From: Verrucomicrobiota bacterium
GTDB lineage: Bacteria > Verrucomicrobiota > Verrucomicrobiia > Opitutales > Opitutaceae
Length of the DNA: 64,000 nt
Reading direction: 5' to 3'
Assembly (NCBI GenBank): GCA_023391285.1
Contig: JAEWBF010000060.1
Location: forward strand, 8,069 to 72,068
A program made the position numbers and the translations under genes. Every line of letters starts with the position of its first letter. Position 1 is the stretch's first letter. Positions 26,582-34,748 of the stretch are shown here, piece after piece. The notes under the pieces are model-generated. The model worked only from the letters and a program-made list of their open reading frames with translations, searched no databases and was not told the origin of the DNA.

Positions 26582-27670
26582 TCAGATCGCGCCCTTGAGT
26601 TCACTGAGCAGCCGCTCGTTCTGCTCTCGCCGGCCGACTGTCACCCGCACCCACTCCGGCATTCCATAGGGCCCCATCGGTCGCACGATAACTCCGCGAC
26701 GCTGCAACGCATCGAAGACCCTCCCGCCCGCGCCGACTTTCACCAGCACGAAATTCGCCACGCTCGGCACCCATTCCAGACCTCGCTCGCGAAATCCGGC
26801 CTCGAGCTGCGCGAGCCCCGCCCGATTCTCCCGCGCACACCGGGCCGCGAACTCCGCATCGTCGAGCGCAGCCACCGCGGCCGCCTGTGCAATCGCATTC
26901 ACATTGAACGGCTGGCGCACGCGGTTCAGCAGCGCCGCCATCTCCGGCGACCCGTAGCCGTATCCGATCCGCAATGACGCAAGCCCGTGGATTTTCGAGA
27001 ACGTCCGCAGACACACAACCTTCCGGCCTTCGCGCAACAACGGCCGCAGATCCGGCGCCTGCTCGACGTATTCCGCATACGCCTCATCGAATACCACCAC
27101 CACGTGCTCCGGCAGCGACCGCGCAAACGCCAGCAGCTCCGCCTCCGAATTCGCCGTCCCCGTCGGGTTGTTTGGGCTGCACACGAAAACCAGCTTCGTC
27201 CGCGGCGTCACCGCCGCCGCCATTTTTTGCAAATCGTGGGTGTGATTGGTCAGCGGCACCTCCACCGGCGTTGCGCCAAACAACAGCGTCACGAGCTTGT
27301 AGACCACGAACGCCGGCATCCCCATCACGACTTCGTCGCCCGGCCGCAACAGCACATGCCCCAACAGTTCGATGATTTCGTTGGACCCGTTGCCCATCGC
27401 CAGCTGATTGGCTCCCACGCCTCGCACTCCGGCCAGCTTTTGGCGCAGCTCATAGCATCCGCCATCCGGATACAATTCGCCGTGATCCAATGCCACTCGC
27501 GCCGCCGCCACCGCTTTCGGCGAGGGCCCGAACGGATTCTCGTTCGACGCCAGCTTGATGATCGTCGCCGGGTCGAGCCCGAGCTCGCGAGCCACATATT
27601 CGATCGGCTTGCCGGGCTCGTAGACCGGCTGCGTCAACACGGCGGGGTTTGCCAGCGCTTCGAGATTCAT
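26582..27670 (-). CDS. hisC: Histidinol-phosphate aminotransferase
   Basis: 362 residues from MNLEALANPAVLTQPVYEPG; the frame upstream of this is not coding. A PLP fold-type I enzyme of histidine synthesis that converts imidazole-acetol phosphate and glutamate to histidinol phosphate. Motifs: KLASNENPFGPSP, GNGSNEIIELLGHVLL, FVCSPNNPTGT, VVFDEAYAEYV, and the PLP lysine in RTFSKIHGLASLRIGYG. The adjacent HAD gene starts upstream on the same strand. Phenylalanine or tyrosine aminotransferase activity cannot be excluded for this subfamily. Confidence 0.9.
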   Translation of the reverse strand: MNLEALANPAVLTQPVYEPGKPIEYVARELGLDPATIIKLASNENPFGPSPKAVAAARVALDHGELYPDGGCYELRQKLAGVRGVGANQLAMGNGSNEIIELLGHVLLRPGDEVVMGMPAFVVYKLVTLLFGATPVEVPLTNHTHDLQKMAAAVTPRTKLVFVCSPNNPTGTANSEAELLAFARSLPEHVVVVFDEAYAEYVEQAPDLRPLLREGRKVVCLRTFSKIHGLASLRIGYGYGSPEMAALLNRVRQPFNVNAIAQAAAVAALDDAEFAARCARENRAGLAQLEAGFRERGLEWVPSVANFVLVKVGAGGRVFDALQRRGVIVRPMGPYGMPEWVRVTVGRREQNERLLSELKGAI

Positions 27671-27731
27671 GCGAACGCCACGTTGCGCAGCTTCCTCGCG
27701 CGGGGGAAGTTCGTTTCTCGCTCCAACCCGT

Positions 27732-28325
27732 TCACTGCCTGCGACTCGGCACCCGCACAACTTGCATCCCCGCCGCCAGCGCCGCCTTGATCCCCGGTTC
27801 CGCATCTTCGAAGACCAGGCATTGCGTCGGCTCCACGCCAATCAGTTTCGCCGCGAGCAAAAACATGTCCGGTGCCGGCTTCCCATGCACCACGTCATCA
27901 GCCGTCACCACCGCCCGAAACAGCGGCAATAATCCCGCGAGTTCCAACGAGCGCGTCACGATATCGCGCGGCCCTCCCGATGCGACGGCCATCGGATGCG
28001 TTTTCGAAGCCTTCCGCGCAAACTCCACCGTCGGCGAGATCAGCTCCGCGTCCTTCTGAATCTCCGTGAACAACGCCTCCTTCTCGTGAAACACCTTTTC
28101 CACGTCGATGGTCAGGCCGTAATGCTGTGCGATCAGCTGCGCGACCCGCCGCGTCGGCACCCCTCCCAACGAATAAAACAAATCTTCGTCGAGCGGCACC
28201 TGCAGCCCCGACTTCCGCATCGCCGCATCCCACGCGCGATAATGCAGCGGCATCGTATCCACCAATGTGCCGTCGAGATCGAAAATATACCCGGCGAAGT
28301 CGCCTTCGGGAATGTCCAGCTTCAT
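27732..28325 (-). CDS. HAD-family phosphatase / beta-phosphoglucomutase-like
   Basis: 197 residues from MKLDIPEGDFAGYIFDLDGT. HAD motifs: I (DLDGTLVDTMPLHY), II (VASGGPRD), III (HGKPAPDMF) and IV (VFEDAEPGIKAA). The cap domain is of the small helical C1 type, as in beta-phosphoglucomutase and related sugar phosphatases. The start lies 156 bases from the divergent aquaporin-like gene. It is encoded 61 bases upstream of hisC; an assignment as a histidine-pathway phosphatase is not justified, since a separate hisN candidate exists at 58219. Confidence 0.85.
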   Translation of the reverse strand: MKLDIPEGDFAGYIFDLDGTLVDTMPLHYRAWDAAMRKSGLQVPLDEDLFYSLGGVPTRRVAQLIAQHYGLTIDVEKVFHEKEALFTEIQKDAELISPTVEFARKASKTHPMAVASGGPRDIVTRSLELAGLLPLFRAVVTADDVVHGKPAPDMFLLAAKLIGVEPTQCLVFEDAEPGIKAALAAGMQVVRVPSRRQ

Positions 28326-28481
28326 GGAACCTCGCACGCCACGCCCAATCCCCGCGCAACGCAAACGCAATCTCACCCTGCTCTTCTCCTTCGATCATCC
28401 GTCGTCAGGATTTTCCTGAAAAAGACGAAAGGCGTTGTCCCCCAACCCACCGCGCTTACTTCTCGATTACCCCTCAACCCC

Positions 28482-29105
28482 ATGAAAAAATACATCGTCG
28501 AGTTCATCGGCACGTTCTTCCTCGTGCTCACCGTCGGCCTTGCCGTCCGCCAAGGCGCGCCGCTCGCTCCCATCGCCATTGGCTCCGTCCTCATGGTCAT
28601 GATCTTCGCCGGCGGGCACATCTCCGGCGGGCACTTCAACCCCGCCGTGACCCTCGCCGCTTTCCTCCGCGGTCGTTGCGACAAAAAGGACGTCCTCCCG
28701 TATTGGATTGCCCAATTCGCCGCCGGCGCCGCCGCTGCCGGCCTCGTCAACCTCCTCCTCCAGGGCCGCGTCGATCCCGCCGTGATCGCGACCCACCCGC
28801 GCCTCGGCTCCTTCATCGTCGAATTCCTCTTCACGTTCGCCCTCTGCTGGGTCGTCCTCAACACCGCCACCGCCAAAGCCACGATGGGCAATTCCTTCTA
28901 CGGCCTCGCCATCGGCTTCACCGTTTTGGTGGGCGCCATCACCGTCGGCGGCATTTCCGGTGGCGCTTTCAATCCGGCGGTCGGACTCGGGGTTTTTGTC
29001 ATGGGGCTCGAATCGTTCGCCCAATTCGGCGTGTATCTGATTTCTGAATTCGCCGGCGCCGCCGTCGCCGCGTTCGCCTACCGTCAAATCAACGGCACCG
29101 ACTGA
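28482..29105 (+). CDS. MIP-family channel (aquaporin-like)
   Basis: 207 residues, six hydrophobic spans plus two half-helices. The first NPA box is GGHFNPAVTLAAF and the second is GGAFNPAVGLGVF. In classical aquaporins and GlpF the second box reads NPAR, and its Arg forms the selectivity filter; here Val replaces it, so permeability may differ from water-only channels. The start MKKYIVEFIGTFFLV is the usual MIP N-terminus. The longer frame to 27996 is antisense to the HAD gene. Confidence 0.9.
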   Translation: MKKYIVEFIGTFFLVLTVGLAVRQGAPLAPIAIGSVLMVMIFAGGHISGGHFNPAVTLAAFLRGRCDKKDVLPYWIAQFAAGAAAAGLVNLLLQGRVDPAVIATHPRLGSFIVEFLFTFALCWVVLNTATAKATMGNSFYGLAIGFTVLVGAITVGGISGGAFNPAVGLGVFVMGLESFAQFGVYLISEFAGAAVAAFAYRQINGTD

Positions 29106-29109
29106 CCCA

Positions 29110-29128
29110 CCGCGGCGTCCCGCCGCGG
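29110..29128. repeat. Short GC palindrome after the aquaporin-like gene
   Basis: A perfect inverted repeat CCGCGGCG-TCC-CGCCGCGG starts four bases after the stop codon. It has the same build as the REP-like elements but lacks a GTAG or GGAG head and has no T tract. Confidence 0.6.
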
Positions 29129-29130
29129 AA

Positions 29131-29240
29131 GCTCCAAACTCCAAGCTCACAAGCTCCAGAGAAGCTCCAAATACCAACCGGAGCTAAACCGCGTCCGCAC
29201 TCGAGGCTCGAGGCTTGGCGCTTTTCTGGAGCTTGGATCT
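29131..29240. repeat. Heptanucleotide arrays between the aquaporin-like and helicase genes
   Basis: Bases 29131-29158 read GCTCCAA, ACTCCAA, GCTCACA, AGCTCCA. Near 29205-29220 there is CTCGAGG twice. Near 29229-29240 the inverse word AGCTTGGATCTT appears, as at 62933-62946. The arrays fill most of the 157-base gap. Confidence 0.7.
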
Positions 29241-29262
29241 TCCGCCGTCTTGGGCGGCGCGG

Positions 29263-30837
29263 TCAGCGGCGCGCTCCGCGATGCAGTCGGCTCGCGGGCT
29301 TCGGCGCCGCCGTTTCCGCCAGCGCCTTTTCATCAAAGAGCGCCGAATACACATACGGAAACCCTTCGATCTTCTTCCGCTCCACCGCCATCCCCATGTA
29401 GCGTTCGATCGAGCGCGCATCGCGCACATCATCTTCTGTCACCAGCGTAAACGCATCGCCCGTGTTTTGCGCCCGACCAGTTCGTCCGATCCGATGCACA
29501 TAGTCTTCCGCGTTTTCCGGCACGTCGTAATTGATCACGTGCGACACCCCCGCGATGTCCAAGCCCCGCGCCGCGATGTCCGTCGCGACCAGCACTTCGT
29601 ATCTGCCCGACTTGAAGCCATCCAGCGCCTCGATGCGCTCGCGCTGACTGCGATCCGAATGCAGCACGCCCACCGTATGTCCGCTGTCCTTCAGCTTTCG
29701 CGCAATGCGATCCGCGCCCATCCGAGTGCGGGAAAAGATAATCACGCTCTTGAACTCCGTCTGCTCCAACAACACCTGCAGCAGATCGAATTTCTGCGAC
29801 GCCACCACGGGATAAAACGCGTGGGCCACCGTCTCCGCCGGCGAACGCTGCCGACCGATCTCCACCTTCACCGGGTTGTGCAACGCCCACCCCGCCAGCT
29901 GCTCCAACTCCGGCGGCAGCGTCGCCGTGAAAAACAATGTCTGCCGCGCTTTCGGACACTTCTGCACGATCCGCCGCACATCCGGTAGAAAGCCCATGTC
30001 CAACATCCGGTCCACTTCGTCGAGCACCAGGATGTCGATGTTCTCCAATGAGCAGTTCCCCTGCTCGATGTGATCCAAAAGCCGCCCAGGCGTCGCCGCC
30101 AGGATGTCCATTCCCCGGCGCAGATCCTCGGTCTGCTTCCCGTATCCGACACCGCCATACACGATCGTCACGCGGAGATCCGTGAACTTCGTGAATTTGT
30201 GAAACGCTTCCTCGACCTGCAGCGCCAATTCGCGCGTCGGCTCGAGAATCAGGCAGCGCAATTTGCCGTGTCCACCCAGCCGCTGGATGATCGGCAGCGC
30301 AAACGCCGCCGTTTTTCCCGTCCCGGTCTGCGCCGATCCGATCACATCTCCGCCCCGCAAAACCACCGGGATCGCCTGCGCCTGAATCGGCGTGGGAGCA
30401 ACATATCCCATTTCCTGCACCGCAAACGCCAACGCATCCGACAACCCGAGCTTCGAAAACTCCGTGTCCATCTTCGGCACATCCACCGGAATCGCGGGCT
30501 TCGAAGGCGTCGCTCGCGGATGGTCGAACGAATCATCCTTCCTCGGCCGCTCCGCGTGTGGCTCGCCGCGTCCACGACCCGCCCCACCCCGCCCGCGCCC
30601 GCCGCGATCTTCCCGTCGCCCGCTGTCCCCCGCCGCCCCGCGGTCGTGCCGCCCCGTTCTTCCGCCGTGCTTGGCGCCGTGACCTTGACCGTGTCCCTTG
30701 CCGGAACGCGGTTCGCTCCGCGGAGTGGATGAATGACTCTTGCCGTGAGAGCTCGTTTTGCCGCCGCCAGTGGCGGTCTTGGCCGGGCGCGAAGGCGCGA
30801 TCGTTTCGCGAAGCTTCGCAAATATTTTCTTTAACAT
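29263..30837 (-). CDS. DEAD-box RNA helicase (RhlE-like) with basic Gly-rich N-terminal extension
   Basis: 524 residues from MLKKIFAKLRETIAPSRPAK. An N-terminal tail of about 130 residues is rich in Arg, Gly, His and Ser (RGGRGRGGAGRGRGEPHAER). The core follows: Q motif FSKLGLSDALA, GSAQTGTGKTAAFALP, PTRELALQV, TPGRLLDHIEQG, motif II as DEVD rather than DEAD, SAT written FTATLPPELE, and HRIGRTGRAQ. ATP-dependent RNA unwinding, probably in ribosome assembly or RNA decay. RGG tails usually sit at the C-terminus in RhlE; here the tail is N-terminal. The DEVD variant is seen in some functional DEAD-box proteins. Confidence 0.9.
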   Translation of the reverse strand: MLKKIFAKLRETIAPSRPAKTATGGGKTSSHGKSHSSTPRSEPRSGKGHGQGHGAKHGGRTGRHDRGAAGDSGRREDRGGRGRGGAGRGRGEPHAERPRKDDSFDHPRATPSKPAIPVDVPKMDTEFSKLGLSDALAFAVQEMGYVAPTPIQAQAIPVVLRGGDVIGSAQTGTGKTAAFALPIIQRLGGHGKLRCLILEPTRELALQVEEAFHKFTKFTDLRVTIVYGGVGYGKQTEDLRRGMDILAATPGRLLDHIEQGNCSLENIDILVLDEVDRMLDMGFLPDVRRIVQKCPKARQTLFFTATLPPELEQLAGWALHNPVKVEIGRQRSPAETVAHAFYPVVASQKFDLLQVLLEQTEFKSVIIFSRTRMGADRIARKLKDSGHTVGVLHSDRSQRERIEALDGFKSGRYEVLVATDIAARGLDIAGVSHVINYDVPENAEDYVHRIGRTGRAQNTGDAFTLVTEDDVRDARSIERYMGMAVERKKIEGFPYVYSALFDEKALAETAAPKPASRLHRGARR

Positions 30838-30957
30838 GAGACGTAAGTAAAACGCGCTACGCTCGCCGAAACTGCAGGCTTTGCAATCACCGATATCGCC
30901 GCCCCGTCCATCGCAACCCGGCAACCGGCCCCTCCTCCAGCCCACCCACGCCCATCC

Positions 30958-31365
30958 TCACAAGTTCGCCTTGATCTTGTCCAAGATCGCCAGCGACAAC
31001 TCCTGATCGCCGACGACCCCAACGCGAATGCCGACCTTCGTCACGTTGCCGGCCATGTTCTCGAGCTGAATCTCGATTTTCTTGTCGGCCGCATTGCGCG
31101 CAACAATGACGCCGAGCAGCGCGTCCTTCCGCTCGCTGACTTTCACGAATTGGAGGTCCTCCACCGCCGCCTTCGTCGCGTTGAACGACCGATCCAGATT
31201 CGCCGGCAACGTCGTCTGCAACTCCCCGCGCACCCACGCCACCGCCGCGGCGCCAGCCGCTCCCGCAGCCACCACCGCCACACATCCCGACCCCACCAAC
31301 ATCACTGCGCCCAATATCACGCCCATCCACACCGCACGCCCGTTTCGAGAGTAACGCATTTTCAT
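30958..31365 (-). CDS. DUF3568-type lipoprotein
   Basis: 135 residues from MKMRYSRNGRAVWMGVILG; the longer frame to 31455 is unlikely. Signal peptide with lipobox VGSGC. A Gly/Ala hydrophobic stretch follows (VAVVAAGAAGAAAVAWVRG). The rest has the pattern SFNATKAAVEDLQFVKVSERKD, split here for length, with later IVARNAADKKIEIQLE, which matches my memory of DUF3568. Function unknown. It is divergent from the PilT-like gene, with a 109-base spacer. Confidence 0.75.
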   Translation of the reverse strand: MKMRYSRNGRAVWMGVILGAVMLVGSGCVAVVAAGAAGAAAVAWVRGELQTTLPANLDRSFNATKAAVEDLQFVKVSERKDALLGVIVARNAADKKIEIQLENMAGNVTKVGIRVGVVGDQELSLAILDKIKANL

Positions 31366-31474
31366 AAAGTCGTCTGGATAGCTTCCATAGACCTCCATTT
31401 GTGCGAATCGTTCAATCCCGTTCACGCTTGGCTCTCGCCCATCCGCCGCCATCATCGCGCGCCTCTCCGCCGCG

Positions 31475-32890
31475 ATGAATGCCGACGTCCTCTGGCTCGC
31501 CCGCCTCGCCCTCGATCAGCAACTTCTCAGCCGCGAACAATGCGCCGACGCCTGCGCCGCCCTGGGCCCCAGCCCCGAGCTCGTGGCCTTCGCCCAAAAA
31601 CTCATCGACGACGGCCTCGTCTCCGACGTCGAGCTCCTCGAACGGCTCGCCGGCCTCGCCTACTCGAAAGGCCAGTCCGGCCCGCCCGCCGCCAATCCTT
31701 TCCTGCCCGACGATGATTCCCCCGGCCCCGCCCCAACGGCCGCCAGCGCGCGTGCCACGCCCGCGATCGATTTTCCTTTCGCCTCCATCGCCCGGATGGA
31801 CCCCGCCGAGCTCGCCGCGGCTATGACTTCCCTCCTCAAAACCGTCGCCGCAGCCGGCGCGAGCGACCTCCACCTTTCCACCGGCGCGTGCCCTTTCATC
31901 CGCAAAAATCGCGCCCTTACCTTCCTCACCGACCACGCTCTCACCGCCGAAGACGCCCTGCGCCTCAACACCGCCGTGCTTACCTCGTCGCAACGCGAAA
32001 TTTTTCTCCAGCGCAAGGACTACGACTACGCCCTCGCTCTTCCCGCGTCCGACGCTTCCGCTCCGCCCGACCGCTACCGCGTCAACCTCATGTTCCACAA
32101 GAACGGTGTCGCCGGCTCCTACCGCATGGTCCCCGACCGCGTCCGCACCCTCTCCGACCTCGGTTTCACCGCACACCTCCCAACCCTCGAGAAACTCCTC
32201 TCCTACCACAACGGCCTGATCCTCATTACCGGCCCCGTTGGCTCCGGCAAGACCACCACGCTCGCATCGATGGTCGACTACCTCAACCAATCCCGCGCCG
32301 ACCACATCATCACCGTCGAAGATCCCATCGAGGTCGTCCAAGCCTCCCGCGGCTGCAACGTCACCCAGCGCGAAGTCGGGCCGCACACCCAATCCTTTTT
32401 CACCGCTCTCAAAGGCGCACTCCGCGAAGACCCCGACATCATCGTAATAGGCGAACTCCGCGACCTCGAAACCATCGAGATGGCCGTCAGCGCGTCCGAG
32501 ACCGGCCACCTTGTCATCGGCACCATGCATACGAGCGACGCCGCCACCACGCTCAACCGCATCCTCGACGTCTTCCCGCCCGCGCAACAAACCCAGATCC
32601 GCGCCAGCGTCGCCGAAAGCCTCCGCGGCATCATCTGCCAACGCCTCCTTCCCGCGACCGACGGCAGCCTCGCCCTCGCCTGCGAGATCCTCGTCAACAA
32701 CACCGCCGTTTCCAACCTCATCCGCGAAGGCAAATCCGCCGGCCTCCGCAACACCATGGAAACCGGCGTCCGCGACGGCATGTGCCTCATGGACGCCTCC
32801 GTCTTCGCCCTCTACGAGCACCGCACCATCAGCCCCCAAACCGCCCTCGCCAACCTCAACAACCGCGTCCTTCGCGCCAAAATCACCTGA
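31475..32890 (+). CDS. PilT/PilU-like type IV pilus retraction ATPase with N-terminal extension
   Basis: 471 residues. An N-terminal extension of about 115 residues ends in a Pro/Ala-rich linker and resembles a helical docking domain. The core starts near SLLKTVAAAGASDLHLST. Walker A is GPVGSGKTTTLAS, the Asp box is VEDPIEVVQ, Walker B is IIVIGELRDLETI, and the His box is IGTMHTSDAATTL. The PilT-type C-terminal motif is VSNLIREGKSAGLRNTMETG. It lies upstream of a second PilT gene, a common pair (PilT plus PilU). No pilin or PilB-type gene other than the gsp set is in the window. Confidence 0.88.
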   Translation: MNADVLWLARLALDQQLLSREQCADACAALGPSPELVAFAQKLIDDGLVSDVELLERLAGLAYSKGQSGPPAANPFLPDDDSPGPAPTAASARATPAIDFPFASIARMDPAELAAAMTSLLKTVAAAGASDLHLSTGACPFIRKNRALTFLTDHALTAEDALRLNTAVLTSSQREIFLQRKDYDYALALPASDASAPPDRYRVNLMFHKNGVAGSYRMVPDRVRTLSDLGFTAHLPTLEKLLSYHNGLILITGPVGSGKTTTLASMVDYLNQSRADHIITVEDPIEVVQASRGCNVTQREVGPHTQSFFTALKGALREDPDIIVIGELRDLETIEMAVSASETGHLVIGTMHTSDAATTLNRILDVFPPAQQTQIRASVAESLRGIICQRLLPATDGSLALACEILVNNTAVSNLIREGKSAGLRNTMETGVRDGMCLMDASVFALYEHRTISPQTALANLNNRVLRAKIT

Positions 32891-32926
32891 GCCGACCGCC
32901 GGCACACCCGCGCAACTCCGCCTCAT

Positions 32927-32949
32927 GTAGGTTGCGCGCTCGCGCGCAA
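32927..32949 (+). repeat. REP-like palindrome, GTAG head (TTGCGCGC family)
   Basis: GTAG is followed by G and the inverted repeat TTGCGCGC-TCGC-GCGCAA. A related copy is at 58983-59007. Confidence 0.75.
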
Positions 32950-32962
32950 GTTCCTCCCCCGA

Positions 32963-32994
32963 TTTCAGCGTTTCAACCTTTTAGCTTTTCAGCG
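32963..32994. repeat. Octanucleotide word array before pilT
   Basis: Four consecutive 8-mers: TTTCAGCG, TTTCAACC, TTTTAGCT, TTTCAGCG. It ends 10 bases before the pilT ATG, so it lies in the leader and could affect translation. Confidence 0.7.
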
Positions 32995-33004
32995 TTCCGC
33001 ACCC

Positions 33005-34045
33005 ATGCCCGCCATCGACTCCCTCCTCCGCACCATGCTCGACCGCGGCGGCTCCGACCTTCACCTCACCGTCGGACTCCCACCCAAAGCCCGCATCTCC
33101 GGCTCGCTCATCCCTGTCGCCGACGCTCCGCTCACCGCCGCGCAAATGGAGTCGCTCCTCGAGGAAATCGTCCCCGAACGCCGCTGGGCCGATTTCCTCG
33201 AGCGCAAGGACCTCGACCTCGCTCACGAAATCCCCGGCCTCGCCCGCTTCCGCGGCAACTATCTCTACAATCACTGGGGCCAAGCCGCCGTCTTCCGCCA
33301 GATCCCCGCGAAGATCCTTTCTTTCGACGACCTTCATCTTCCCGCAGCCCTCGAGAAACTCTGCCACCTCAACGAGGGCCTCGTCGTCGTCACCGGACCG
33401 ACCGGTAGTGGAAAGTCCACTACGCTCGCGGCGATGATCGACTACATCAACGCGAACCTCTCGAAACATATCATCACCATCGAGGATCCCATCGAGTTCG
33501 TTCACTCCAACAAGAAATCCGTCATCGTTCACCGCGAGGTCGGCGAGCACACCGAATCCTTCGCCGCCGCTCTCAAGGGCGCCATGCGCCACGACCCCGA
33601 CATCCTCCTCCTCGGCGAAATGCGCGAGCTCGAAACCATCAAGCTCGCCCTCGGCTGCGCCTCGATGGGCATGCTCGTCTTCGGCACGCTCCACACCAAT
33701 AACGCCCCGAAAACCGTCGACCGCATCATCAACGCCTTCCCCGCCGACGAACAAAACCAGGTGCGCGTCATGCTCGCCGGCTGCCTCGCCGGCGTGGTCG
33801 CCCAACTCCTCTGCAAACGCATCCCGCAAGGCCGCTGCGCCGTGCACGAAATCCTTCTCTCCCACGAAGCGCTTCCAAACACCATCCGCTCCGGCCAAAT
33901 CGCCAACATCAAATCCATCATCGAGAGCGGCAGCGCCGACGGCATGATCACGATGGACAATAGCCTCATGGCCCGGGTGAAGGACGGCACCATCGACCCC
34001 AAGGAGGCCTACATGAAAGCCTCCAACAAATCCCTCTTCGCCTAA
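33005..34045 (+). CDS. pilT: Type IV pilus twitching-motility ATPase PilT
   Basis: 346 residues, the standard PilT length. N-terminal PAS-like half with GGSDLHLTVGLPPKARISG. The RecA-like core has Walker A TGPTGSGKSTTLAAMIDYIN, the Asp box IEDPIEFVH, Walker B ILLLGEMRELETI, and the His box FGTLHTNNAPKTVDRI. The C-terminal motif reads PNTIRSGQIANIKSIIESG, a departed version of the AIRNLIRE motif of E. coli-type PilT. The product retracts pili or, in T2SS hosts without pili, its role is uncertain. Confidence 0.9.
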   Translation: MPAIDSLLRTMLDRGGSDLHLTVGLPPKARISGSLIPVADAPLTAAQMESLLEEIVPERRWADFLERKDLDLAHEIPGLARFRGNYLYNHWGQAAVFRQIPAKILSFDDLHLPAALEKLCHLNEGLVVVTGPTGSGKSTTLAAMIDYINANLSKHIITIEDPIEFVHSNKKSVIVHREVGEHTESFAAALKGAMRHDPDILLLGEMRELETIKLALGCASMGMLVFGTLHTNNAPKTVDRIINAFPADEQNQVRVMLAGCLAGVVAQLLCKRIPQGRCAVHEILLSHEALPNTIRSGQIANIKSIIESGSADGMITMDNSLMARVKDGTIDPKEAYMKASNKSLFA

Positions 34046-34065
34046 CCCGTGGCGCGCCAGCCCTG

Positions 34066-34090
34066 GTAGGGCCCGTTCTCCGAACGCGCC
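34066..34090 (+). repeat. Degenerate REP-like element, GTAG head
   Basis: GTAG is followed by GGCCCGTTC-TCC-GAACGCGCC, an imperfect inverted repeat (two mismatches), 20 bases after the pilT stop. Confidence 0.55.
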
Positions 34091-34135
34091 GCCTCGCGCC
34101 TAATCTGCCAACCGGGCGAATCCAATCTTCCCACC

Positions 34136-34663
34136 ATGCCCGTTCAAATCCGCTCCGCCACGCCCGCCGACATTCCCCTGATCCTCCAATTCATCCGCGC
34201 CCTCGCCGACTACGAAAAACTCACGCACGAGGTCGAAGCGACCGAGGAAAAACTCCGCGCCACCCTCTTCTCCGAAAAACCCGCCGCCGAATGCCTCCTC
34301 GCTTTTTCGCCTGCGACTAAGCCATCCGACGAACCCGCCGACGCTCATCGGGCGAACGAGGGTGCTCTCACCCCCGCCGGCTTCGCCATCTTCTTCACCA
34401 ACTACTCCACCTTCCTCGCCAAACCCGGCCTCTACCTCGAAGACCTTTTCGTAAACCCCGAATTCCGCGGTCGCGGCATCGGCAAATCTCTCCTCCTCCA
34501 CCTCGCCAAACTCGCCAACCAACGCGGCTGCGGCCGCATGGAATGGACCGTCCTCGACTGGAACAAAGCCGCCATCGCGTTCTACGAGTCCCTCGGCGCC
34601 GAGCGAAAACTTTCCTGGCAAATCTGCCGCCTCACCGGTCCTTCACTCCAACGATACGCCTGA
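34136..34663 (+). CDS. GNAT-family N-acetyltransferase (SSAT-like)
   Basis: 175 residues. Starts MPVQIRSATPADIPLILQFI, with YEKLTHEVEATEEKL as in spermidine/diamine acetyltransferase-like proteins. The acetyl-CoA loop is LFVNPEFRGRGIGKSLL and the C-terminal motif is DWNKAAIAFYESLGAE. Between residues 58 and 84 (about SPATKPSDEPADAHRANEGA) there is a hydrophilic insertion relative to the usual fold. The substrate cannot be read from sequence; diamine, thialysine or amino acid are possible. Confidence 0.88.
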   Translation: MPVQIRSATPADIPLILQFIRALADYEKLTHEVEATEEKLRATLFSEKPAAECLLAFSPATKPSDEPADAHRANEGALTPAGFAIFFTNYSTFLAKPGLYLEDLFVNPEFRGRGIGKSLLLHLAKLANQRGCGRMEWTVLDWNKAAIAFYESLGAERKLSWQICRLTGPSLQRYA

Positions 34664-34712
34664 ACCCACCCTGGGGAATCTCTTCTCTCCTTTCCAAACT
34701 GAAGCACGCTCG

Positions 34713-34741
34713 TTGACGCACACCGGCTTCGGCAGACTCTG
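34713..34741 (+). promoter_or_regulatory. Candidate promoter of the DUF6268-like gene
   Basis: TTGACG (34713-34718), a 17-base spacer, then ACTCTG (34736-34741). The ATG at 34749 lies at the expected transcription start, as for hicB. Confidence 0.35.
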
Positions 34742-34748
34742 CCGCCCC

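Noticed and set aside
31412..32926. Long minus-strand open frame of about 504 codons opposite the PilT-like gene
   Set aside because: It is antisense to a gene with clear ATPase motifs, and its composition (long Gly/Glu/Ala runs) is that of the mirror frame of a GC-rich gene.
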